Shown here piece by piece: positions 23,087 to 31,169 of a DNA stretch of 32,944 nt. Made by a program: the position numbers and the translations under genes. The first letter of the stretch is position 1. Each line of letters opens with the position of its first letter. Source of the stretch: Alphaproteobacteria bacterium. GTDB lineage: Bacteria; Pseudomonadota; Alphaproteobacteria; CAAGCB01; CAG-977. The DNA lies in the NCBI GenBank assembly GCA_024413465.1, contig JAKSVU010000018.1, positions 1-32,944 on the forward strand, in the 5' to 3' direction. The notes below the pieces were generated by a model, which was given only the letters and a program-made list of their open reading frames with translations, was not told the DNA's origin and searched no databases.

Positions 23087-23995
23087 TTATTTCTTTTTCA
23101 ATGTATCTTGGACAACTTCACCAATGCCCGCAATAGAACCAAGGATATTAGTTGCTTCAATTGGCATCAATACTAATTTGGAATTATTTGAAGTGCCAAT
23201 TTCTTTCATAGCTTCCAAATATTTTTGACCTAAAAAGTAATTGATTGCATTGATATTCCCAGCTCCGATTGCTTCAGATACAGCAAGGGTTGCTTTTGCT
23301 TCAGCTTCAGCTTGACGTTCACGAGCTTCAGCATCACGGAAGGCAGCTTCACGACGACCTTCAGCCTGTAAAACAGCAGATTGTTTTTCACCTTCGGCTT
23401 GTAAAATTTGAGCTTGACGTAATCCTTCAGCTTCTAGAATTTGAGCACGTTTATCACGTTCTGCTTTCATTTGACGAGCCATTGAATCTACTAAATCGCG
23501 AGGTGGAGTAATGTCTTTTATTTCAATACGCATAACTTTTACACCCCATGCGTCTGTTGCTTTATCAACAACTTCTAGCAGTTTATGATTAATTACATCT
23601 CGCTGACTGAGTAATTCGTCTAAGTCCATTGATCCCATAACAGTTCTGATGTTTGTCATAACAAGATTCGAAATAGCAACGCGGAGTTGTTTTACTTCAT
23701 ATGCAGCTTGTTCTGCATTTAAAACTTGATAGAAAACAACGCCATCCACAGTTACCATAGCATTATCTTTTGTAATTACTTCTTGAGATGGAATGTCAAA
23801 AACTTGTTCCATCATGTTAATTTTTGCACCAATTGTATCAATAAAGGGAACAATGATATTTAATCCTGGTCGAAGTGTGTGAGTATAACGACCAAAACGT
23901 TCAACGGTAAATTCCATTCCTTGAGGAACAGTCTTAACCCCAGCCATAATAACAACAACAGCAAGAATGATTAAAAATACAAAAAAGCCTTCCAT
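23087..23995 (-). CDS. qmcA: SPFH (stomatin/prohibitin) protein QmcA
   Basis: A 302-residue inner-membrane protein with one N-terminal hydrophobic helix (about 2-20). The SPFH domain shows [45 protein letters not shown] and [15 protein letters not shown], all characteristic of the QmcA/paraslipin group. A coiled coil follows with repeated AEGxxQAxxLxAEG units ([33 protein letters not shown]). QmcA oligomerises in membrane microdomains and interacts with the FtsH/HflKC quality-control network in E. coli. It heads the minus-strand run behind a recognisable promoter. ftsH is in this window, but in another operon. Confidence 0.93.
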   Translation of the reverse strand: MEGFFVFLIILAVVVIMAGVKTVPQGMEFTVERFGRYTHTLRPGLNIIVPFIDTIGAKINMMEQVFDIPSQEVITKDNAMVTVDGVVFYQVLNAEQAAYEVKQLRVAISNLVMTNIRTVMGSMDLDELLSQRDVINHKLLEVVDKATDAWGVKVMRIEIKDITPPRDLVDSMARQMKAERDKRAQILEAEGLRQAQILQAEGEKQSAVLQAEGRREAAFRDAEARERQAEAEAKATLAVSEAIGAGNINAINYFLGQKYLEAMKEIGTSNNSKLVLMPIEATNILGSIAGIGEVVQDTLKKK

Positions 23996-24032
23996 AGCAA
24001 GTAATCCCCATTTATTGTTTAACTGAGATTGT

Positions 24033-24061
24033 ATTTTAATAAAATTTTAACTCTTTGTAAA
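24033..24061 (-). promoter_or_regulatory. Promoter of the qmcA-led gene run
   Basis: Minus strand: TTTACA (complement of 24056-24061), a 17-base spacer, TAAAAT (complement of 24033-24038). Predicted start near 24026, leaving a leader of about 30 bases. Confidence 0.55.
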
Positions 24062-24077
24062 TTTATTTTTGTCCGTT

Positions 24078-24413
24078 TTATTTTTTGAAAATTAAGCAAG
24101 CTGATAAAACGAGAAGAATGAAACCCGCAATATGATTCCATTTTATTTCCTCTCCTAGATAAAAAATTGAAAAAATAGCAAAAACAGTTAGAGTTATAAC
24201 TTCTTGAATCCCTTTTAATTGTGCTGCGGAATAAATTTCGTGTCCCATTCTGTTTGCAGGGACTTGAAGACAATATTCAAAAAAAGCGATTCCCCAACTT
24301 GTCAAAATAACAACCCATAATGCAGTTGATTTGAATTTAAGATGTCCATACCAAGCAAAAGTCATAAAAACGTTAGAACATATTAACAAAAAGATAGGCA
24401 TGATTGATTGCAT
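24078..24413 (-). CDS. DMT-superfamily membrane protein (DUF486)
   Basis: A 111-residue protein with four predicted transmembrane helices. FMTFAWYGHLKF in helix 1, the central FFEYCLQVPANRMGH and the AQLKGIQEVITLTVFAIFSIFYLGE block are the recognisable DUF486 pattern. The family belongs to the drug/metabolite transporter superfamily, but its substrate is not established. It stands alone, 82 bases upstream of qmcA, and is divergent from the flagellar operon. AAGGA precedes the start with a rather long spacing of 11. Confidence 0.88.
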   Translation of the reverse strand: MQSIMPIFLLICSNVFMTFAWYGHLKFKSTALWVVILTSWGIAFFEYCLQVPANRMGHEIYSAAQLKGIQEVITLTVFAIFSIFYLGEEIKWNHIAGFILLVLSACLIFKK

Positions 24414-24431
24414 AGAATTTTAGTCCTTTCA

Positions 24432-24458
24432 TTTATAAAATTTTGTGTGGAATGTAAA
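24432..24458 (-). promoter_or_regulatory. Putative promoter of the DUF486 gene
   Basis: Minus strand: TTTACA (complement of 24453-24458), a short 15-base spacer and TATAAA (complement of 24432-24437). The spacing is suboptimal, so this is uncertain. Confidence 0.3.
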
Positions 24459-24523
24459 ACTTGTTTGAAAATTGTAAAGTTTTTTAATGATTAAAATAAA
24501 AAAATATGTAAGTATAGATCAAG

Positions 24524-24539
24524 TGGCATAGTTTTTGCT
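24524..24539 (+). promoter_or_regulatory. Sigma-54 (RpoN) promoter of the flagellar operon
   Basis: TGGCATAGTTTTTGCT matches the -24/-12 consensus TGGCAC-N5-TTGCW, with GG (24525-24526) and GC (24537-24538) in the exact register. Transcription should start near 24550, 67 bases before flgB. RpoN control of middle flagellar genes is well known in Alphaproteobacteria such as Caulobacter. It requires an activator of the FlbD/NtrC type, which is not in this window. Confidence 0.8.
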
Positions 24540-24616
24540 TCTGAAGAAAAAGACAAATGGATTCATTTTTTTTAAAGAATTATGTTTTAATGTCTTTTTA
24601 GGAAGGGAGATTTACA

Positions 24617-25060
24617 ATGGATTTACAAAATTTATCTTTGTATCAGATGAGTGAAGAGAAAATGCGTTGGTTAGCACAACGTCAATCCGTTTTATCCCAA
24701 AATATTGCAAACTCTGATACTCCAAAATATATGCCATCAGATCTTCAACCTTTAAAATTTAAAGAAGCCCTAGAAGAGGTAAAAGGCGTACGGTTGACCA
24801 GAACAAATGAAATGCATAGAACAAATGGTTCTGCTGATGTAAAAATGGTTAAAACGAATCCAAATCACTTATCTCCGCTTGCAGAAGGACATTCTAAAGT
24901 GAAAGAAAGTAGACATCCATTTGAAACAAGTATTGATAAAAATGGAGTCATATTGGATGAACAATTTCAAAAAATAGATGATACTCGTCAACAACATGAG
25001 CAAATTACAGCTTTGTTTAAGAAAAATATGTCTATGTTGGTAACGGCGTTAGGTAAATAA
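24617..25060 (+). CDS. flgB: Flagellar proximal rod protein FlgB
   Basis: A subunit of the proximal rod that links the MS-ring/export gate to the distal rod. The N-terminus has the rod/hook signature, MRWLAQRQSVLSQNIANSDTPKY (ANxxTPxY), and the C-terminal helix ends EQITALFKKNMSMLVTALGK, typical of FlgB. The 147-residue length is a little above the usual 130-140. GGGAGA lies upstream of the ATG. It is the first gene after the sigma-54 promoter and precedes flgC by 22 bases. Confidence 0.95.
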   Translation: MDLQNLSLYQMSEEKMRWLAQRQSVLSQNIANSDTPKYMPSDLQPLKFKEALEEVKGVRLTRTNEMHRTNGSADVKMVKTNPNHLSPLAEGHSKVKESRHPFETSIDKNGVILDEQFQKIDDTRQQHEQITALFKKNMSMLVTALGK

Positions 25061-25082
25061 TTCCTACTTATAGGAGGGTGCT

Positions 25083-25493
25083 ATGGATGATTTAGCTTTA
25101 AGTAAAAAGATTGCAGCTTCTGGAATGAAAGCTCAGGCTCAAAGATTGCGTATTATTTCAGAAAACTTAGCAAATGCAGATTCTTTGTCAAAAACTCCAG
25201 GTGGTTTACCATATCGTAGAAAAATACTTTCTTTTAGAAATGAACTTGATCGTGCAAGTGGTGTTGAAACGGTTAAAGTTGGACGTGTAACAAAAGACCG
25301 TTCTCAATTAGAGAGAAAATATGATCCAAATCATCCTTCTGCAGATAAAGATGGATATGTTCTTTTGCCAAATGTAAATCCCTTAATTGAGACAATGGAT
25401 ATGAAAGAAGCACAACGCTCATACGATGCAAATTTGAATGTTATTTCTGTATCAAAAGATATGATGACAAGAACATTGGATATTATTAGATAG
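25083..25493 (+). CDS. flgC: Flagellar proximal rod protein FlgC
   Basis: A partner rod subunit of FlgB. The N-terminal helix contains MKAQAQRLRIISENLANADSLSKTPGG, and the family hallmark YDPNHPSADKDGYVLLPNVN is in the middle. The C-terminal helix with EAQRSYDANLNVISVSKDMM is the FlgC pattern (RSYEANL). The 136-residue length is normal. AGGAGGG precedes the start. It is 13 bases ahead of fliE. Confidence 0.97.
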   Translation: MDDLALSKKIAASGMKAQAQRLRIISENLANADSLSKTPGGLPYRRKILSFRNELDRASGVETVKVGRVTKDRSQLERKYDPNHPSADKDGYVLLPNVNPLIETMDMKEAQRSYDANLNVISVSKDMMTRTLDIIR

Positions 25494-25506
25494 GGAGTAA
25501 AAGCTG

Positions 25507-25827
25507 ATGACACAAGCAATTACAAATGCGTTGAATGCATATCAGGCTGCTGCAAAACGAGCTATTTTACCTGAAGATCATGTTGAAGGTGTGCAAAGTG
25601 TTTCTCCTGCAGGTTCTTTTGCTGAAATGTTACATTCTGCAGCAAAACAAGCAGAGCAAGATAATAAGAGAGCAGAATTTTTAAGTATGAAAGCTGTAAA
25701 TGGGACTGCAGATATGCAAGAAGTTGTTATGGCTGTTGAAAATGCAGAGTTTGCATTACAGACAGTTGTTGCAGTTCGTGATAAAGTTGTTTCAGCTTAT
25801 CAAGATATTTTACAAATGCCGATTTAG
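25507..25827 (+). CDS. fliE: Flagellar hook-basal body protein FliE
   Basis: FliE forms the junction between the export gate/MS ring and the rod. The 106-residue protein has a variable N-terminus, then SFAEMLHSAAKQAEQ and the conserved C-terminal half DMQEVVMAVENAEFALQTVVAVRDKVVSAYQDILQMPI. That last stretch is diagnostic of FliE. AGGGAG lies upstream. Its TAG stop overlaps the possible GTG start of fliQ by one base. Confidence 0.95.
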   Translation: MTQAITNALNAYQAAAKRAILPEDHVEGVQSVSPAGSFAEMLHSAAKQAEQDNKRAEFLSMKAVNGTADMQEVVMAVENAEFALQTVVAVRDKVVSAYQDILQMPI

Positions 25828-25829
25828 TG

Positions 25830-26099
25830 ATGAATGATACTGTTGTTGTTGAAGTTGGAAAAGATGCGATTTATACGCTGTTGATAATGGCTGGGCCACT
25901 TTTGGTTGTGGCAATGGTGATTGGTTTGATTATTAGTTTAATTCAAACTTTGACGCAAATTCAAGAAATGACGTTGGTATTTGTTCCGAAAATTTTAATT
26001 GTTTTTCTAGCATTGTTATTGCTATTACCATTTATGATTGAACAGTTGCGTTCCTTTTCAATGGGGATTTTTGACAGAATTGTCGCATTAGGAATGTGA
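25830..26099 (+). CDS. fliQ: Flagellar export-gate protein FliQ
   Basis: A two-helix subunit of the FliPQR export gate in the flagellar type III system. The sequence has hydrophobic segments at about residues 15-40 and 53-75. The hallmark GLIISLIQTLTQIQEMTLVFVPKI between them matches FliQ (IQAxTQIQExTLxFVPKI). I start at the ATG at 25830 (89 residues); a GTG one codon earlier overlaps the fliE stop and could also serve. No clear ribosome-binding site is seen, so translation is probably coupled to fliE. fliP is not next to it, unlike in many species. Confidence 0.93.
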   Translation: MNDTVVVEVGKDAIYTLLIMAGPLLVVAMVIGLIISLIQTLTQIQEMTLVFVPKILIVFLALLLLLPFMIEQLRSFSMGIFDRIVALGM

Positions 26100-26100
26100 T

Positions 26101-26868
26101 ATGTGGGAACAACTTGTTCGGTTAGAAGTTTATCATTTTTTATATGCTTTTGCTAGAGTTGGATCTGCTTTTTTAGTGATGCCCTTTTTATCATCCAGTT
26201 TTATTCCGGTAAAAATTAGATTATTGTTTACAATCGCTTTCAGTGTTTTATTAACACCATTGATGGTAGATAAAATGCCTGCTCCACCAACAACAGCTTT
26301 GGAATTAGCAAGACATTTGTGTGGAGAAGTTACAGTTGGTGTCTTTATGGGAATGGTTCCTGCAATATTTATGGTAGCAATTGATTTAGTGGGGATTAAT
26401 GCCGCTATGGCAACAAGTTTTTCAAACGCAACTGTTTTAGATCCTCAATCATCAATGCAAACAACAGTTTTATCATCTTTTTTAAGTTTAATTGCTGTAA
26501 TGACAATAGTTGCAACCAATCTTCATCACTTAATGATAGGGGCAGTCTTAGATAGCTATGATTTATTTGCAGTAGGAGCTCCTTTAATGACAGAAGATAT
26601 GAAGGAATTTGTTGCAAAAATTCTTTCTTTGTCATTTTTATGTGGTTTTAAAATCGGGGCTCCATTCATTTTAATGATAGTTGTTTTATATACATCAATG
26701 GGAATTATGAGCCGTTTAATGCCACAATTGAATATTATGTTTGTAATTATGCCTTTACAAGTTTACTTAGGGTTGGCTCTTATTATGATGAGCTTGCCTA
26801 TGATTATTTGGTGGTTTGTAAGTTTCGTCGATGATCAAATGGCCTTATGGTTAGCTGGAGGAGGGTAG
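26101..26868 (+). CDS. fliR: Flagellar export-gate protein FliR
   Basis: A component of the FliPQR gate that exports rod, hook and filament proteins. The 255-residue membrane protein has the family N-terminus with FARVGSAFLVMPFLSSSFIPVKIRLLFTIAFS and the C-terminal GIMSRLMPQLNIMFVIMPLQVYLGL, the FliR signature. It begins 1 base after fliQ with AGGA upstream. One base separates it from flhB, the usual gene order fliQ-fliR-flhB. Confidence 0.95.
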   Translation: MWEQLVRLEVYHFLYAFARVGSAFLVMPFLSSSFIPVKIRLLFTIAFSVLLTPLMVDKMPAPPTTALELARHLCGEVTVGVFMGMVPAIFMVAIDLVGINAAMATSFSNATVLDPQSSMQTTVLSSFLSLIAVMTIVATNLHHLMIGAVLDSYDLFAVGAPLMTEDMKEFVAKILSLSFLCGFKIGAPFILMIVVLYTSMGIMSRLMPQLNIMFVIMPLQVYLGLALIMMSLPMIIWWFVSFVDDQMALWLAGGG

Positions 26869-26869
26869 A

Positions 26870-27967
26870 ATGGCTGAAGATCAAGATGAGGCGTCGAAAA
26901 CTGAGGAAGCTTCCGAGCATAAGTTAAGTAAAGCTAAAGAAGAAGGACATGTTCCTATGAGCCAAGAAGTAAAAAGTTGGTTCATGTTGTTTGCTGGTTT
27001 AATGATGATTTGGGGGATGTTACCGTTTGTCTTAAAATATATTATGCGATTAGCAGTGAAATATATTGAAATTCCACATGAATTTCCGACAGATCCTTTA
27101 GGATTAAGAGATTTATTTTTACATACAGCATTAGACGTTTTTATTGCATTAATAATGCCTTTAGGATTATTTCTTATTCTTGCTATTGCTGCAGCCGTAG
27201 TTCAAGTGGGATTTATGTATGCTCCTAAAAAAATGGCATTAAAATGGGAACGAATTAATTTATTTGAAAATGCAAAAGAATTTATCAATAAACAAAAAAT
27301 TGTAGAAATGTTAAAAGGCATTATGAAAATTATTGCCGTTGGTTATGCAGGTTGGCTCATTATAAAACCTAAAATCATAAATATCTTGAATTCACCGTCT
27401 TTGAATGTGGATGAAATCTTGACGTTGATGTACATATTAATTTTAATGATTTTGTTAACGATGGTGATGATTTTATTTGTAATTGCTTTTGGGGATTTCT
27501 TTTATCAAAAGTTTTCTTTTTTGAAAAAACAAAGAATGACAAAACAAGAAGTTAAGGATGAATATAAAAATACAGAAGGTGATCCTCAGATCAAAATGCG
27601 ATTGAAAAGTATACGGCAAGAACGTGTTCGTAAAAGGATGATGAGCAATGTTCCAAAAGCGTCAGTCGTTGTTACAAACCCAACACACTTTGCCGTTGCA
27701 ATATTATATGATCCATTGCAAAAAGGGTATGAGGTTCCAGTGTGTGTAGCAAAAGGCCAAGATTTTGTGGCTTTAAGAATTAAAGAAATAGCTAAAGAAA
27801 ATGACGTTATCATTTACGAAGATCCTCCTTTAGCAAGGGCGTTGTTTCCAATTGTTGAAATTGACAAGCCTATTCCGGAAGATTATTATGCTCCTGTAGC
27901 TAAAATAATTCAGTACGTTTACGAAGTTAAAGGTAAAAGTTTGCCAGAATATAATGAACCAAACTAA
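26870..27967 (+). CDS. flhB: Flagellar export switch protein FlhB
   Basis: Switches export from rod/hook to filament substrates. It has four transmembrane segments in the first 210 residues, then a cytosolic domain with the autocleavage motif NPTH (N270-P271 is the expected cut). The N-terminus EEASEHKLSKAKEEGHVPMSQEV and the KQEVKDEYKNTEGDPQIKMRLKS linker are typical. The 365-residue length is normal. GGAGGG precedes the start. It is followed after 12 bases by the CckA-like kinase gene. Confidence 0.97.
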   Translation: MAEDQDEASKTEEASEHKLSKAKEEGHVPMSQEVKSWFMLFAGLMMIWGMLPFVLKYIMRLAVKYIEIPHEFPTDPLGLRDLFLHTALDVFIALIMPLGLFLILAIAAAVVQVGFMYAPKKMALKWERINLFENAKEFINKQKIVEMLKGIMKIIAVGYAGWLIIKPKIINILNSPSLNVDEILTLMYILILMILLTMVMILFVIAFGDFFYQKFSFLKKQRMTKQEVKDEYKNTEGDPQIKMRLKSIRQERVRKRMMSNVPKASVVVTNPTHFAVAILYDPLQKGYEVPVCVAKGQDFVALRIKEIAKENDVIIYEDPPLARALFPIVEIDKPIPEDYYAPVAKIIQYVYEVKGKSLPEYNEPN

Positions 27968-27979
27968 AAGGGAAAAATT

Positions 27980-30388
27980 ATGTCTTTTTGGAAAAAAATA
28001 ACATCTCTTTTTGATACACGAGAAATAGATACTGTTTCATGTATATTTGAAAGCGAGAAAGATGCCCTTGCTTTGGTTGATTTTGAAGGTACCTTAATTT
28101 GTATGAATGAAGCTGGACGGTTGTTTTTCAAAAATGATGATTTATATACTGCAGTTACTAAACGTATTTTAATAGATGAAGATTCAAATAAACTGGCACT
28201 TGCAAAGTTGCAAGCTGGTTTACAAAGTACTTCAGATATTGATATTGAATTAGTGATGAAAGCTGAAAATTCAGATTTTTGGGAATGGTATTCAGTTTCT
28301 GTTAAATATCTTGAGGTTGGCCGTCTTTGGAGAGTAAAAGAGGTAACATCAGACCATGCTTTCCATGCAGTATCTATGCAGGAAAAACAGGATTTATCTA
28401 ATTTGATTGATTCTTTACCGGTAGGAATCTATCAAGTAAATGCTGGTAATGAAATTCAATTTGTTAATCAGCGTTTGTGTTCTTGGCTGGGATTTAGTGA
28501 TACTGTTGATTTAATAGGCAAAAAAATCAATGATTATATCGTTGGAGATGTTCCTGACCTTGATGGATCCTGGCGAGGGCAGTTAGAATTTAAAACAAAA
28601 GTTGCTGGAGATTTTACAGCATTTGTTTCTCATGTAATATATGACGATAATGGTGAAACAAAACTGCAGGGATGTGTTGTTCGAGATGTTTCTGAGGTCG
28701 AAGAAAAAAAACACAAAGAACAAAAGGATGAAGTTCATATCCCTAGATTGTTTGAAGAATCTCCCGTTGGTATAGCTGTTTTAGATAAAAGTAATAAATT
28801 TACTGAGGCAAATGGTGCTGTTTTAACTATTCTAGAAAAAAGTCGAGACGAATTAATTGGTCTAAAGCTTGAAGAGTTAATTGCAAATGATGATTGGTCT
28901 GAATTACAGGAAAAAATGGCAAAATTAATGTTGTCAAAAACTGTTAAAATTAATTCTAATATAAAACTAAAGAAAAATAGCAATAAATCAGTTGCTGTCC
29001 ATATTACACCTCTTATAGATGAGGATGAAGAGGGCATTTTAGATATTTTTGGTTTTGTTGTTTACTTTATTGATAATACTCAACAAACAAAATTGTCAGA
29101 GCATTTAGCTGAAAATGATAAAATGAATACTGTAGGAAAATTGGCAGGTGGAATTGCTCATGACGTAAATAACCAATTAACAGCAATTTTAATGGCAACA
29201 GATTTATTATTAGGTGTTCATCCAATGAACGATCCTGATTATGAAGATTTGAATATGATTTCTCAAAGTGCTAAGCGTGCAGGTTCATTAGTAGGAGAAT
29301 TACTTTCTTTTGCTCGTAAAAAACCAAAAATATTAAAATATATTGATGTGAATGAAATTCTGCCAGAACTTGTTTATTTTATTAAAAGATCAATTGGATC
29401 TCAAAAGTTCAATATAAACATTGATAATGGAAGAAATATAGGTTTCATTCATGCTGACAGAGATGAGTTCAATACTATTTTGACGAATTTAGCGTTTAAT
29501 TCTCGGGATGCAATGCCAGAGGGAGGAACATTAACGTTTAAAACGAGAGTTGTAAAATTTCAGGCTGGTCAGTATATTCAAAATGAGGAAGTCTTACCAG
29601 GTGAATATATTGCTGTAGATGTTACAGATACAGGGTGTGGTATGGATGAAAATACAATAAAGCGTATTTTTGAACCATTTTTTACAACAAAAACAAAAGG
29701 AGAAGATTCCGGAACAGGAATGGGATTGTCTGTTGTTTTTGGAACAATTCACCAATGGGGTGGATACGTTAATGTGACAAGTGTTGTGAATAAAGGAACA
29801 ACTTTTTCATTATATTTACCAAGATTTACACAAGAATATATTGATCGTACAAATGTATCTGAACAAAGTGAAGATAAAAATAAAAAGGAAAAAATAGAAG
29901 GAAGCGATTTTAAAGAAATTCAAAAAAAGGAAGAAAAACCGAAAGTTGGAGATCAGTTAGCTTTTTCATTTTTAAGTTCAGAAAAGAAGAAAGTTACTAT
30001 TGAACCTGATTTGTTGGGTAAAGAAACAATCCTAATGGTTGATGATGAAGATATGGTAAGAGCTGTTCATAAGAAGGCTTTAACTGCTAAAGGATATCAA
30101 GTAATAGATTGTTTTAGTGCAGAAGATGCTTTAGAAAAAATTGCAAGTGGTGTAAAATTTGATTTATTAATCACAGATATGGTAATGCCAGGTTTAAGTG
30201 GGGCACAGTTGGCAACAAAATTGCGTGCAGATGGAATTCATACCAAGATTTTGATGATTTCTGGTTTTTCGGAAGAGGCTGCAAGTGGTGAAATTAAGAT
30301 GTTAAAAGATTTTTACTTTATGTCAAAGCCGTTTACATTAAAGGAATTAGGTGAAAAAGTGAAAAGTATTTTACAAGAGGAAAATTAA
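27980..30388 (+). CDS. CckA-like hybrid histidine kinase without membrane anchor
   Basis: An 802-residue protein with three PAS domains (about 14-120, 135-235, 250-360), a HisKA domain with GGIAHDVNNQLTAI (phosphorylated His394), a HATPase domain (NLAFNSRDAMPEGG, DTGCGMDE, FEPFFTTK, GTGMGLS), a Lys/Glu-rich linker and a C-terminal receiver (phosphorylated Asp733 in LLITDMVMPG, then ISGFSEEAASG). The His box and receiver closely follow CckA, the kinase/phosphatase that feeds ChpT and CtrA and controls the cell cycle and flagellar genes in Alphaproteobacteria. CckA usually has two N-terminal membrane helices; none is seen here, so it is either a cytosolic orthologue or a relative. I leave the symbol empty for that reason. 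The gene is 12 bases after flhB and overlaps cysQ by one base. Confidence 0.85.
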   Translation: MSFWKKITSLFDTREIDTVSCIFESEKDALALVDFEGTLICMNEAGRLFFKNDDLYTAVTKRILIDEDSNKLALAKLQAGLQSTSDIDIELVMKAENSDFWEWYSVSVKYLEVGRLWRVKEVTSDHAFHAVSMQEKQDLSNLIDSLPVGIYQVNAGNEIQFVNQRLCSWLGFSDTVDLIGKKINDYIVGDVPDLDGSWRGQLEFKTKVAGDFTAFVSHVIYDDNGETKLQGCVVRDVSEVEEKKHKEQKDEVHIPRLFEESPVGIAVLDKSNKFTEANGAVLTILEKSRDELIGLKLEELIANDDWSELQEKMAKLMLSKTVKINSNIKLKKNSNKSVAVHITPLIDEDEEGILDIFGFVVYFIDNTQQTKLSEHLAENDKMNTVGKLAGGIAHDVNNQLTAILMATDLLLGVHPMNDPDYEDLNMISQSAKRAGSLVGELLSFARKKPKILKYIDVNEILPELVYFIKRSIGSQKFNINIDNGRNIGFIHADRDEFNTILTNLAFNSRDAMPEGGTLTFKTRVVKFQAGQYIQNEEVLPGEYIAVDVTDTGCGMDENTIKRIFEPFFTTKTKGEDSGTGMGLSVVFGTIHQWGGYVNVTSVVNKGTTFSLYLPRFTQEYIDRTNVSEQSEDKNKKEKIEGSDFKEIQKKEEKPKVGDQLAFSFLSSEKKKVTIEPDLLGKETILMVDDEDMVRAVHKKALTAKGYQVIDCFSAEDALEKIASGVKFDLLITDMVMPGLSGAQLATKLRADGIHTKILMISGFSEEAASGEIKMLKDFYFMSKPFTLKELGEKVKSILQEEN

Positions 30389-31158
30389 TGAGTTATTTTT
30401 TTAATGTAGAAGATATAAAAAAAATTATTCTTGAAGCGGGAAAAGCCATTATGGATATTTATGCTCAAGATTTTATGGTATATGAAAAGGCGGATGAATC
30501 TCCGGTAACAGATGCAGACTTAGCTTCAGAACAAATTATCTATAATGGTTTGAAAAATTTATATCCAGATATTCCAGTCGTCGGTGAAGAACATACTGCA
30601 AATGGGGAAGAACCGGATTTATCTACACCATATTTTTGGTTGGTAGATCCAATTGATGGAACTGCAGATTTTGTGAAAAAAAATGGGGAATTTACTGTAA
30701 ATATTGCCTTGATAGAAAATGATACACCTGTTTTCGGTATGGTTTACGTTCCCGTAGCCAAAGAATTGTATTATACGTGTTCAATTCATCAAGCTGTTCT
30801 TGAAAAAGAAGGAAAAGTAATTGAGATTCATACAAGAAAAGTATCTAATGAAGGGTATACCGTTCTAAATAGCAGAACACATTGTGATCAAACTGTTGTT
30901 CAAGAAATCTTGTCAGGTTTTAAAATTAAAGAACAATTTCCGTGTGGTAGCTCTTGGAAATTTTGTAAAATAGCAAGAGGTGAAGCAGATTTATATCCAT
31001 GTTCTCATCATACAAAAGAGTGGGATACTGCAGCAGCTCATGCTGTTTTAAAAGCTGCTGGTGGAGACGTTTATGATGCTAATACAAGATTGCCATTAAA
31101 ATATAGAAAAGAGGGATTAAAAAATCCAATTATCCTTTCTTCTGGGGAAATTTTATAG
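30388..31158 (+). CDS. cysQ: 3'(2'),5'-bisphosphate nucleotidase
   Basis: Hydrolyses PAP to AMP, clearing a by-product of sulfate activation and acyl-carrier transfer. The 256-residue protein has the inositol-monophosphatase-type metal motifs EEH (GEEHTANG), DPIDGTADFVKKNGEF and WDTAAAHAVLKAAGG, and the CGSSWKFCKIARGEADLYP segment typical of CysQ. The ATG overlaps the previous stop by one base (TAATG) and has AGAGG upstream. No sulfate-assimilation genes are in the window, so its presence in the flagellar transcript looks incidental. Confidence 0.92.
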   Translation: MSYFFNVEDIKKIILEAGKAIMDIYAQDFMVYEKADESPVTDADLASEQIIYNGLKNLYPDIPVVGEEHTANGEEPDLSTPYFWLVDPIDGTADFVKKNGEFTVNIALIENDTPVFGMVYVPVAKELYYTCSIHQAVLEKEGKVIEIHTRKVSNEGYTVLNSRTHCDQTVVQEILSGFKIKEQFPCGSSWKFCKIARGEADLYPCSHHTKEWDTAAAHAVLKAAGGDVYDANTRLPLKYRKEGLKNPIILSSGEIL

Positions 31159-31169
31159 AGAACGTTTAA

